A DNA stretch of 64,000 nt, taken from the NCBI GenBank assembly GCA_947501615.1, contig CANMWK010000013.1, positions 62,001-126,000 on the forward strand. Direction: 5' to 3'. Position 1 is the stretch's first letter; each line of letters opens with the position of its first letter. The stretch is from an uncultured Tenacibaculum sp. (GTDB lineage Bacteria; Bacteroidota; Bacteroidia; Flavobacteriales; Flavobacteriaceae). A program made the position numbers and the translations under genes. Below the pieces are notes generated by a model. That model was not told where the DNA came from, ran no database searches, and was given only the letters and a program-made list of their open reading frames with translations. Of this stretch, positions 17,650 to 25,297 are shown one piece after another.

Positions 17650-18225
17650 ATGAAAAAAATACTTTCAATTACATTTCTATTTGCTTTATTTTTAAGTGTT
17701 CAATCATTTTCTCAATCTTCTAATTACGGAATTACAGCCGGATATAATAATTTTATTATCTCTGCTAGTGTAGATGGAATTCCTGGAAGTGGTTCAAACG
17801 GAGCTTCAGGATACTATATTGGTGTTTATGGTGATTTTGAATTAGGAAATAAGTTTTCACTTCAGCCAGAGTTACAATTTGGACAGGTTTTTAATGAAGG
17901 GAATTCTGGAGAGATGTTAATTTTACCTGTTATGTTCAAGTATTATATAGTAGAAAAATTTAATATTGAAGCAGGACCTGTTCTAGATTATATGTTAGAT
18001 AATGAGGATGAGGAAATATCTGATTTTGGCTTAGGTCTTGGATTCGGTGGAGCTTTTCATATTAATAAAAAATTATCAGTTACAACTAGATATTCACTTG
18101 GATTAACCAATAGAACTCCAGATGTAAATTTTGCTGATTTCTCAGGAGGTGATCCAGCTTTTATTAATGCGGGACTTAATACCAAATTTGATTATTTTCA
18201 AGTAGGTTTAAGTTATAAGTTCTAA
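17650..18225 (+). CDS. outer-membrane beta-barrel protein, paralogue 2
   Basis: This 191-aa protein has a signal peptide (1-20, ending SFSQ) and the same barrel pattern as paralogue 1: SGYYIGVYGDFELGNKFSLQ, LQPELQFGQV, GLGFGGAFHI, and the C-terminal VGLSYKF with terminal Phe. The two proteins are clearly related but diverged, whereas their 5' regions are almost identical. The ATG at 17650 gives the signal peptide. It probably shares expression with paralogue 1 through the copied promoter. No substrate can be assigned. Confidence 0.75.
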   Translation: MKKILSITFLFALFLSVQSFSQSSNYGITAGYNNFIISASVDGIPGSGSNGASGYYIGVYGDFELGNKFSLQPELQFGQVFNEGNSGEMLILPVMFKYYIVEKFNIEAGPVLDYMLDNEDEEISDFGLGLGFGGAFHINKKLSVTTRYSLGLTNRTPDVNFADFSGGDPAFINAGLNTKFDYFQVGLSYKF

Positions 18226-18245
18226 CTAACTAACTTATCGTTATT

Positions 18246-18273
18246 AAAAAAGCCGCTTTAAAGCGGCTTTTTT
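18246..18273. terminator. bidirectional hairpin terminator
   Basis: AAAAAAGCCGCTTT and AAAGCGGCTTTTTT form a perfect 14-bp inverted repeat between the barrel gene (+) and the convergent helicase gene (-). Confidence 0.9.
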
Positions 18274-18297
18274 AATGTTATAAAGAAAAATATTTTC

Positions 18298-20097
18298 TTA
18301 TTTACGTCTATTTTTTCTTGGATTACGTCTTCTTTCAGATCCTTGCCCAGAAGAGTTGTTATTACTTTTGTTTCTAGTTCTACCAAAACCTCTGTTTCCT
18401 CCGCCAGAAGATCTATCTGAACTATTACGTCTTCTTCCTCCAGAACGTCTTCTTCCGCCTCCTTTACGTTCTTTTGTGATTTCTATATTTACATTTCTTC
18501 CATTAAAATCAGGTCGATTTTTATCAAAAACTTCTAAAGTTTGAGATTCGTAATTCGTGTCGATTTCGAAGAAAGAAAAAGTATCTAAAATATCAATAGC
18601 ACCTATTTCAACATTTTTATCAATCCCTTGTTCATTGATCAATCCCATTAATTTTGCTGGATTTAACCTGTCTTTTCTTCCGATATTAATGAAAAATCGA
18701 GTCATATTTTCATTAGAAGTTCTATTGCCTCCTCTACCAGAAGATCTATCTCTATCTCTAGAACTACTAATGTTGTTTAAATCTGGAGCATTTTCATAAT
18801 ATGATAAGAAAGAATTAAATTCTAATGAAACAAACTTTTGAATAAGTTCTTCTCTAGAAAAATCATTCAATTTTTCATAAATACTTGGTAAAAATGAATC
18901 TATCTCAGTAGTGTTAACCTCTGTTTTTTCAATTTTATCAATTAAATGAAATAATTGCTTTTCGCAAATCTCTTTCCCTGTTGGAATAGCGGTTTGAACA
19001 AATTTTTTCTTAAGAATTCGCTCTATTGGGTATAATTTACCTTTTTCTTTTCTGTTTACTAACGCTATAGAAACACCTTTATTACCAGCTCTACCAGTTC
19101 TACCACTTCTATGGTTATAGTTTTCTATTTGATCTGGTAATTTGTGATTAATTACATGGGTTAAATTGTTTACATCTAACCCTCTAGCTGCTACGTCTGT
19201 AGCAACTAACATTTGTAAACTCTTCTTTCTGAATTTATCCATTACACTATCACGTTGTGCTTGAGATAAATCTCCATGAAGTGCATCTGCACTATATCCG
19301 TCTTGGATAAGTTGATCAGCAATCATTTGAGTTTCTCTTCTTGTTCTACAGAACACAATAGCATAAATGTTTGGATTTACATCTGCAATTCTCTTTAAAG
19401 CTTCATATCTAGTTTTTTCGGTAATATTATAAAACTGATGTGTTACATTATCTGAACCTTGGTTTTTTTCTCCTGAAGTTATTTCTACAGGATTTTCCAT
19501 ATAGTTCCTTGCTATAGCTTCTACTTCTTTAGGAAAAGTTGCAGAAAATAATAAGGTTTGTTTCGTGTCTGGTGTAGCTTCAAGAACTTTATCTAGTTCA
19601 TCTTTAAACCCCATGTTAAGCATTTCATCAGCCTCATCTAAGACTAGCCAATTTACATCACTTAATTTTAAAGCTCTTCTTCTAATTAAATCTACAGTTC
19701 TACCAGGAGTACCAACTACTATTTGAACTCCTTTTCTAAGTTGCTTTATTTGCTGGTCAATATTGGCTCCACCATATACTGTTAGTACATTTAAATTAGG
19801 AATATATTTAGAAAAATCTTCAATGTTTTTTCCAATTTGAACGGCTAATTCACGTGTAGGAGATAAAATTATAGCTTGTGTATGTTTGCTATGTTCATCA
19901 GTTTGTTCTACTACAGGTAAACTAAAAGCTGCAGTCTTACCTGTTCCGGTCTGAGCAAATGCTTTTAAATCGTCTTTAGAAGATAGTATTTGTGGGATTG
20001 CTTTTTGTTGAATAACTGTTGGAGTTTCATACCCCAAATCTAACAACGCTTTTTGTATAGGTTCTTTTAAACCTAAGTCTGAAAAAGTTATCGACAT
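18298..20097 (-). CDS. DEAD-box RNA helicase
   Basis: This 599-aa ATP-dependent RNA helicase probably acts in ribosome assembly or RNA decay. Motifs in order are the F-D-L-G Q-motif region (about 5-35), motif I GTGKT (51-55), PTRELA (80-85), DEAD (154-157), SAT (about 184), and the second RecA lobe with HGDLSQAQR and HRSGRTGRAG. A DbpA-type RNA-binding domain (about 455-535) follows, then a low-complexity Arg/Gly/Asn tail (about 540-599), as in the DeaD/CsdA group. The exact orthologue (deaD, rhlE or other) cannot be fixed, so no symbol is given. It is transcribed alone. Confidence 0.9.
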   Translation of the reverse strand: MSITFSDLGLKEPIQKALLDLGYETPTVIQQKAIPQILSSKDDLKAFAQTGTGKTAAFSLPVVEQTDEHSKHTQAIILSPTRELAVQIGKNIEDFSKYIPNLNVLTVYGGANIDQQIKQLRKGVQIVVGTPGRTVDLIRRRALKLSDVNWLVLDEADEMLNMGFKDELDKVLEATPDTKQTLLFSATFPKEVEAIARNYMENPVEITSGEKNQGSDNVTHQFYNITEKTRYEALKRIADVNPNIYAIVFCRTRRETQMIADQLIQDGYSADALHGDLSQAQRDSVMDKFRKKSLQMLVATDVAARGLDVNNLTHVINHKLPDQIENYNHRSGRTGRAGNKGVSIALVNRKEKGKLYPIERILKKKFVQTAIPTGKEICEKQLFHLIDKIEKTEVNTTEIDSFLPSIYEKLNDFSREELIQKFVSLEFNSFLSYYENAPDLNNISSSRDRDRSSGRGGNRTSNENMTRFFINIGRKDRLNPAKLMGLINEQGIDKNVEIGAIDILDTFSFFEIDTNYESQTLEVFDKNRPDFNGRNVNIEITKERKGGGRRRSGGRRRNSSDRSSGGGNRGFGRTRNKSNNNSSGQGSERRRNPRKNRRK

Positions 20098-20217
20098 ATT
20101 GTGAATTTAAATGAATTCACAGATGCCCTATCTATGAATTCGTATATAATATATTATTTTTTTGGACGCGGCAAAAGTAGCCAATTAAATTGGATAAGAA
20201 AACTATAAATGATCTTT

Positions 20218-21567
20218 TTATAATTTAGTAATCTGATTTTCAGTTTTCTTAGAAGATAAATGACAGAATTCATTAACAACTACCCCTTTTTTATTAATTA
20301 ACACCACACGAGGAAACTTACTAGATAAAAATTCATGTGCCTGACTTTCTGGAGTTAAGTAATATTGATGCTTAATACCTAAGTTTTTAATATACTCCTT
20401 ATTGTTGTCATCAATATTTACTACAATGAACTGAACTTTAGGATTTTTGTCTATCAAGTAATTTAATCTTGAAGACACCCAATCATTAGAAGAGTATTGT
20501 TTGTTTCTAAAATAAATAGCTGTGTTTTTTCTATTTAAAATCTGAGAAATTTTTGTTGTACTTCCATCAGGGCCTACAAGTTTAAAAGAAGGTATAATTT
20601 GTTTTCTTTTTATACCTTTTATGTCTTTCATTAATAATTGAATATCTCTTTTATCTTTTTCATTTGTAGATAATGATAGATAAATTTCAAAAGCTTCATT
20701 ATTTAAAGTACAATTTGTTCTGTAATAAAAATGATTAAGAATGGCTTCTCTTAAAAATTTATTCTTAAATTTTTTGCTACTTATTCTTTTGTTAATTGCT
20801 TTTAACACCTTAATAGTAAACTCATTTTCATTAGTAATATTTTTCTTACAAATTTCACTATAAAGGTTGTTGTACACGTAGTCCCTGTATGGGGTGTAAA
20901 ACATTAAATTTTCATTATCTAAAGTAGCAGAACTTCTATGAGATGTAAAAGTAGTGTCTAATTTTTCAGGATCACTTTTTAAATTATTTTTAATGATATA
21001 GTTCTCTAATTTAGAGTACAAAGGATAGTGAAGTGCAATTTTTAAAATAGATAAAAATTCTTCAGACTCTTCATTATTAGAAACCTTGTAGTTATTTAGA
21101 AAAGTACTCTTTAAATCTTTAATAGAATCTAATTTTGTCTTAAATTCTGAAGCAGGTAATTTGTGAAATGTATTTAAAGTTCTATTTAATTCCTCGTTTG
21201 ATAAAAACGTTTCAATTAATGTGTTATTTCTATTTGCGTTACTTCCGCTGAAAACAAGAGATTCATCAAAATCCCAAGTATTTAATCTTAGTAATAAACT
21301 ATCTGTGGGTTCTAAATACAAATACTGCCATTCAGAACCATGTTTAAAATAATATAAACCAGATTCAATGTTTTTTAATTTTCCTAAAAAAGTATTGTCT
21401 TTTTTTAATCCTATAGAATCAACAACTTCATTATTCTTGTCATAAATGATTACAAAATCATCTTTTGGATGAATAATTTTACCACCAATGAAAGTATATT
21501 TTTCATCTTTTGAAGTAGCACAACTAATTAAGAAAATCGAAATTAAGGGTACTATATATTTAATCAT
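20218..21567 (-). CDS. TlpA-like lipoprotein lacking the redox CXXC
   Basis: This 449-aa lipoprotein (lipobox LISC, C16) has a DUF4369-like N-terminal beta domain (about 25-105), a helical middle (about 110-320) and a C-terminal thioredoxin fold (about 325-440: IIPSFKLVGPDGS, FIVVNIDD, FPRVVLINKKG). In working TlpA/ResA proteins, W-C-x-x-C follows the first strand. Here the matching place reads YFRNKQYSSNDW with no cysteine. The protein therefore cannot do thiol exchange in the usual way and may act as a binding scaffold. It is transcribed alone. Confidence 0.7.
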   Translation of the reverse strand: MIKYIVPLISIFLISCATSKDEKYTFIGGKIIHPKDDFVIIYDKNNEVVDSIGLKKDNTFLGKLKNIESGLYYFKHGSEWQYLYLEPTDSLLLRLNTWDFDESLVFSGSNANRNNTLIETFLSNEELNRTLNTFHKLPASEFKTKLDSIKDLKSTFLNNYKVSNNEESEEFLSILKIALHYPLYSKLENYIIKNNLKSDPEKLDTTFTSHRSSATLDNENLMFYTPYRDYVYNNLYSEICKKNITNENEFTIKVLKAINKRISSKKFKNKFLREAILNHFYYRTNCTLNNEAFEIYLSLSTNEKDKRDIQLLMKDIKGIKRKQIIPSFKLVGPDGSTTKISQILNRKNTAIYFRNKQYSSNDWVSSRLNYLIDKNPKVQFIVVNIDDNNKEYIKNLGIKHQYYLTPESQAHEFLSSKFPRVVLINKKGVVVNEFCHLSSKKTENQITKL

Positions 21568-21897
21568 ATTTTGTTAGAAAGGTCTATTTTTCAGCTATCA
21601 AAAATAGAAATTAGAGTACTATCATGATGTTAATTCGATGTTAATATTAGTGAATAGAATGATTCTTAATTAGAAAAGAGACAGGGTTTTCGGTATTGTA
21701 TAGACAGTAAATACGACTTAGACTTGTTTAAATTTTCACATCTCATCAAACAGTATATCATAAAATGATTCTATATAACTGTACTTCTTAACCATATTGT
21801 TATTAGTCGAAAAAAAACTTACGTAAATTAATGCATTCTGAATGCTATAAAAGTTCTTAGTTTTTATACTTTTGCAACGAAATTTAAAAAGTAGATA
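21568..21897. other. 330-bp divergent intergenic region
   Basis: The gap between the TlpA-like gene (-) and the ABC-F gene (+) holds no credible gene. A TACTTTTG element at 21867-21874 fits the -7 consensus TAnnTTTG, 23 nt before the ABC-F start. A short dyad GCATTC-T-GAATGC lies at 21833-21845, in the position of an upstream operator. Otherwise it is plain AT-rich sequence. Confidence 0.5.
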
Positions 21898-23520
21898 ATG
21901 TTATCAGTTTCTAACCTATCCGTTCAATTTGGAAAGCGTGTATTATTTGATGAAGTAAATACGAAGTTTACTCAAGGTAATTGTTATGGTATTATCGGAG
22001 CCAATGGTGCAGGTAAATCTACATTCCTTAAAATTTTATCAGGAAAAATAGATCCCACTTCTGGGAATGTACATTTAGAGCCAGGAAAAAGAATGTCTGT
22101 TTTATCTCAGGATCACTATGCTTTTGATGAGTTTCCTGTTTTAGAAACAGTAGTAATGGGAAACAAAGATCTGTATAAAATCAAGAAAGAAATTGATGCA
22201 TTATATGCAGATTATACCGATGAAAACGCTGAAAAAATAGGTGAATTGCAAGTTCAGTTTGAAGAGATGAATGGGTGGAATGCTGATGCAGAAGCTGCAG
22301 CTATGCTTTCTAACTTAGGAATTAAAGAGGATTTACATTATTCTTTAATCAAAGATTTAGATGGAAAACAAAAAGTACGTGTGTTGTTAGCCCAAGCATT
22401 ATTTGGTAGTCCAGATGTACTGATTATGGATGAGCCTACCAATGATTTAGATTTTGAAACTATTGCTTGGTTAGAAAATTTCCTAGCGAATTACGATAAT
22501 ACTGTAATTGTAGTATCTCACGACCGTCACTTTTTAGATGCGGTTTGTACGCATATTTCTGATATAGATTTTGGAAAAATTAATAACTATTCCGGTAATT
22601 ATACATTCTGGTATGAATCTAGTCAGTTAGCTGCGAAACAAAGAGCACAACAGAACAAGAAAGCTGAAGATAAAAAGAAGGAATTAGAAGAATTTATTCG
22701 ACGTTTCTCTGCGAATGTTGCTAAATCTAAACAAGCAACTTCTCGTAAAAAAATGATTGAAAAATTAAATGTAGAAGAGATTAAACCATCAAGTAGAAGA
22801 TACCCTGCGATCATTTTTGAAAGAGATAGAGAAGCAGGAGATCAAATTTTAAACGTAGAAGGTTTATCAAAAACAGATGCAGAAGGTGAATTATTATTTG
22901 CTAATGTTGATATTAACTTAAATAGAGGAGATAAAGTAGCTGTAATTTCTAAAAATTCTAAAGCGACCACTGCATTTTACCAAATTATTTCTGGGAATGT
23001 AGAAGCAGACGCAGGAAAGTATAGTTGGGGAGTAACTACTACTCAGTCTTATTTACCTGCTGATAATTCTGAGTTTTTCCAAAATGGAGATTTAAATTTA
23101 GTAGATTGGTTACGTCAGTATGCTCAGACTGAAGAAGAGCGCGAAGAAGTGTTCTTAAGAGGTTTCTTAGGGAAAATGATTTTCTCTGGAGAAGAAGCTT
23201 TGAAAAAGAGTAATGTATTGTCTGGAGGAGAAAAAGTACGTTGTATGTTATCTCGAATGATGATGACTAGAGCTAACATTTTAAAATTAGATGAACCAAC
23301 AAACCATTTAGATTTAGAATCTATTCAGTCGTTAAACAACTCTTTAATCAACTTTAAAGGAACTGTTTTATTTACAACTCATGATCATGAGTTTGCACAA
23401 ACAGTAGCTAATAGAATTATTGAAATAACACCTAATGGTGTGATTGATAAATATGCAACTTTTGATGATTATTTAGATGATCCGAAAGTTAAAGAACTAA
23501 GAGAAAAAATGTACGCATAA
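21898..23520 (+). CDS. ABC-F family ATPase (YbiT-like)
   Basis: This 540-aa soluble protein has two ABC domains and no membrane segments. ABC-F proteins act on the ribosome E site. The first domain has an intact Walker A (GANGAGKST, about 39-47) and Walker B (DVLIMDEPTNDLD), but its signature is degenerate (LIKDLDGKQKVR), as in E. coli YbiT. The second domain has a clean signature (LSGGEKVR) and Walker B (LKLDEPTNHLD), but its Walker A is VISKNSKATT (349-358), without the P-loop Gly-Lys. The linker (about 240-310) is charged. Only one composite ATP site looks complete. Length matches YbiT. Confidence 0.85.
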   Translation: MLSVSNLSVQFGKRVLFDEVNTKFTQGNCYGIIGANGAGKSTFLKILSGKIDPTSGNVHLEPGKRMSVLSQDHYAFDEFPVLETVVMGNKDLYKIKKEIDALYADYTDENAEKIGELQVQFEEMNGWNADAEAAAMLSNLGIKEDLHYSLIKDLDGKQKVRVLLAQALFGSPDVLIMDEPTNDLDFETIAWLENFLANYDNTVIVVSHDRHFLDAVCTHISDIDFGKINNYSGNYTFWYESSQLAAKQRAQQNKKAEDKKKELEEFIRRFSANVAKSKQATSRKKMIEKLNVEEIKPSSRRYPAIIFERDREAGDQILNVEGLSKTDAEGELLFANVDINLNRGDKVAVISKNSKATTAFYQIISGNVEADAGKYSWGVTTTQSYLPADNSEFFQNGDLNLVDWLRQYAQTEEEREEVFLRGFLGKMIFSGEEALKKSNVLSGGEKVRCMLSRMMMTRANILKLDEPTNHLDLESIQSLNNSLINFKGTVLFTTHDHEFAQTVANRIIEITPNGVIDKYATFDDYLDDPKVKELREKMYA

Positions 23521-23522
23521 TA

Positions 23523-23552
23523 AAAAAAGGAAGCTGAAAAGCTTCCTTTTTT
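23523..23552. terminator. bidirectional hairpin terminator
   Basis: AAAAAAGGAAGC (23523-23534) and GCTTCCTTTTTT (23541-23552) form a perfect 12-bp stem with a 6-nt loop between the ABC-F gene (+) and oxyR (-). It overlaps the oxyR stop codon by two bases. Confidence 0.9.
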
Positions 23553-24489
23553 ATTTTCTAATCGGACTTATAATGTCAACATCACTAAAAGCAATGGCGC
23601 CTCTTATAATTCCATCAATATTACTTTTTAAAGCCTCAATCAATTGCATTTTCAATTGAGATTTATGATAGATTAAACTAACTTCCCTTGCTGGTGGAGG
23701 AGTATTAAATTCCCTTAAATAACCTTTGTCTTCTTCATTTAAATCTAAAGTATTTAAATAAGGAAGTAAAGTCATACCTAAACCGTCTTTAGAAAGTTTT
23801 ATTAGTGTGTCGAAACTTCCGCTTTCTAAATGAAACTTCTTTTCATCATCTTTTTTATTCATTTTACATAAGTTGATCACACTGTTTTTAAAACAATGGC
23901 CATCTTCTAAAAGCAACACATCTTCTAGCTCTAGATCTTCAACATCTAATTTTGATTTAGAAAATAAACGGTGTTCATTCGGAATTAAACCAACAAATGG
24001 TTCGTAATATAATACACGTTCTTTAATAGCTTCATTCCCTAAAGGTGTTGCAGCTATAGCAGCATCAATGTACCCATCAGATAGTTTGCGTATAATTTCA
24101 TCAGTAGTTAACTCTTCAATAATCAACTGAACTTTAGGATATGTTTTCGTAAAGCTTTTTAAGAACATAGGTAATAAAGTAGGCATTACAGTAGGAATAA
24201 TTCCTAATTTAAATTCCCCACCAATATATCCTTTTTGCTGATGAACAATATCTATAATTCGATTACTTTCATCAACAATAACTTTAGCTTGTTCTACTAT
24301 TTTTTGTCCAACCGGCGTAAGTTCAATAGGTTTCTTTGAGCGGTTAAATATCTTAGCATCAAGCTCTTCTTCTAGTTTTTGAATTTGCATACTTAATGTT
24401 GGCTGTGTAACAAAGCAATGTTCAGCAGCAACAGTAAAGTTTTTATGTTCAGCAACAGATAAAGTATATTTTAACTGTGTTATCGTCAT
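23551..24489 (-). CDS. oxyR: hydrogen-peroxide-sensing regulator OxyR
   Basis: This 312-aa LysR-family protein has an N-terminal winged helix (about 1-60: NFTVAAEHCFVTQPTLSMQI) and a substrate-type regulatory domain (about 90-300). It carries the two OxyR redox cysteines at C199 and C208 in the context LLLEDGHCFKNSVINLCKM. The spacing, and even the numbering, match E. coli C199/C208, so it should switch by disulfide formation on peroxide. It is divergent from dps, a classic OxyR target, with a dyad between them. Confidence 0.9.
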   Translation of the reverse strand: MTITQLKYTLSVAEHKNFTVAAEHCFVTQPTLSMQIQKLEEELDAKIFNRSKKPIELTPVGQKIVEQAKVIVDESNRIIDIVHQQKGYIGGEFKLGIIPTVMPTLLPMFLKSFTKTYPKVQLIIEELTTDEIIRKLSDGYIDAAIAATPLGNEAIKERVLYYEPFVGLIPNEHRLFSKSKLDVEDLELEDVLLLEDGHCFKNSVINLCKMNKKDDEKKFHLESGSFDTLIKLSKDGLGMTLLPYLNTLDLNEEDKGYLREFNTPPPAREVSLIYHKSQLKMQLIEALKSNIDGIIRGAIAFSDVDIISPIRK

Positions 24490-24520
24490 TCTATAATAAT
24501 TTTCGATAAATATATTAAAA

Positions 24521-24539
24521 CTATCAATTATGTTGATAG
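24521..24539. promoter_or_regulatory. candidate OxyR operator
   Basis: CTATCAATTATGTTGATAG is a perfect 7-bp inverted repeat with a 5-nt spacer containing the LysR-type T-N11-A core. It lies in the 100-bp oxyR/dps gap, about 20 bp upstream of the dps -7 element. Confidence 0.55.
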
Positions 24540-24560
24540 AAGATTCAGTTTATTTTCGAA

Positions 24561-24568
24561 TAATTTTG
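24561..24568 (+). promoter_or_regulatory. dps promoter -7 element
   Basis: TAATTTTG fits TAnnTTTG exactly and lies 21 nt before the dps start. The nearest upstream TTG (24533) is 25 nt away, a little beyond the usual spacing, which suits an activator-dependent promoter. Confidence 0.55.
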
Positions 24569-24589
24569 TGGTAAATACTTACAAGAATT

Positions 24590-25063
24590 ATGAACAAAAC
24601 AATAATAGGATTAGATAAAACAAAATCAGAAAAGTTAGTACAAGAGTTAAATGAGTTGTTAGCTAACTTTCAATTATACTATCAAAACTTAAGAGGGTTA
24701 CATTGGAATATTAAAGGAAAAAACTTTTTTGAATTGCATACCAAGTTTGAAGAATTATATACCGATGCTCAATTAAAAATAGATTTAATAGCAGAACGTG
24801 TTTTAACATTACAAGGAGAACCTTTACATACGTTTGAAGATTATATTAAGAACAGCACAGTTCCAATAGGAAAAAGTATAAGTAATGATGAAAAAGCTAT
24901 TGCTTTAGTAGTGAGTTCATTAACAGCATTACTTAACATTGAGCGTAACATACTGGAAACATCAGACGATGCCAATGATGAAGGAACAAATGCAATGATG
25001 AGTGATTTTATTTCTGAACAAGAAAAAACAGTTTGGATGTTAAATGCATGGTTAACTGTTTGA
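24590..25063 (+). CDS. dps: ferritin-like DNA-protection protein Dps
   Basis: This 157-aa protein is a four-helix Dps subunit. Dodecamers oxidise Fe(II) with peroxide, store iron and shield DNA. The intersubunit ferroxidase residues are visible: H38 (GLHWN), H50 and E54 (ELHTKFEEL), D65 and E69 (KIDLIAER). There is no long Lys-rich N-tail, so DNA binding may be weak. It is divergent from oxyR. Confidence 0.93.
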   Translation: MNKTIIGLDKTKSEKLVQELNELLANFQLYYQNLRGLHWNIKGKNFFELHTKFEELYTDAQLKIDLIAERVLTLQGEPLHTFEDYIKNSTVPIGKSISNDEKAIALVVSSLTALLNIERNILETSDDANDEGTNAMMSDFISEQEKTVWMLNAWLTV

Positions 25064-25085
25064 TATTAAATATTTAAAGAATTTT

Positions 25086-25123
25086 AAGATCGTTTGTTTT
25101 TTCTTAAGCAAACGGTCTTTATT
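25086..25123 (+). terminator. dps terminator
   Basis: AAGATCGTTTG (25086-25096) pairs with CAAACGGTCTT (25109-25119), with one G-U pair, then T-rich sequence. It lies about 20 nt after the dps stop. Confidence 0.75.
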
Positions 25124-25243
25124 TTTATATATAATTGTATAAAATGCACTTATTTATAACAAATCTAATTATTAAAGTTAAGTTGATGTAGGTAACTTTT
25201 TATTAAAAAGAAATTAAAATAGGCATCACTAAAACTTTAAATG

Positions 25244-25297
25244 TGTGTCCTTGTTTTGCACGGTAAATATTAATTAACAAAACTAAATAAGGACACA
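25244..25297. repeat. inverted repeat ending at a start codon
   Basis: TGTGTCCTT (25244-25252) and AAGGACACA (25289-25297) are exact reverse complements separated by 36 nt. The right arm ends on the A of the ATG of the PhoX-like gene and includes the AGGA preceding it. In RNA this would bury the start region. In DNA it could be an operator pair. Confidence 0.5.

Noticed and set aside
21833..21845. GCATTC-T-GAATGC dyad upstream of the ABC-F gene
   Set aside because: Short, single copy and in AT-rich DNA. It was noted in the intergenic entry but not argued as an operator.
22623..22814. 63-aa minus-strand ORF inside the ABC-F gene
   Set aside because: Antisense shadow of a conserved coding sequence.
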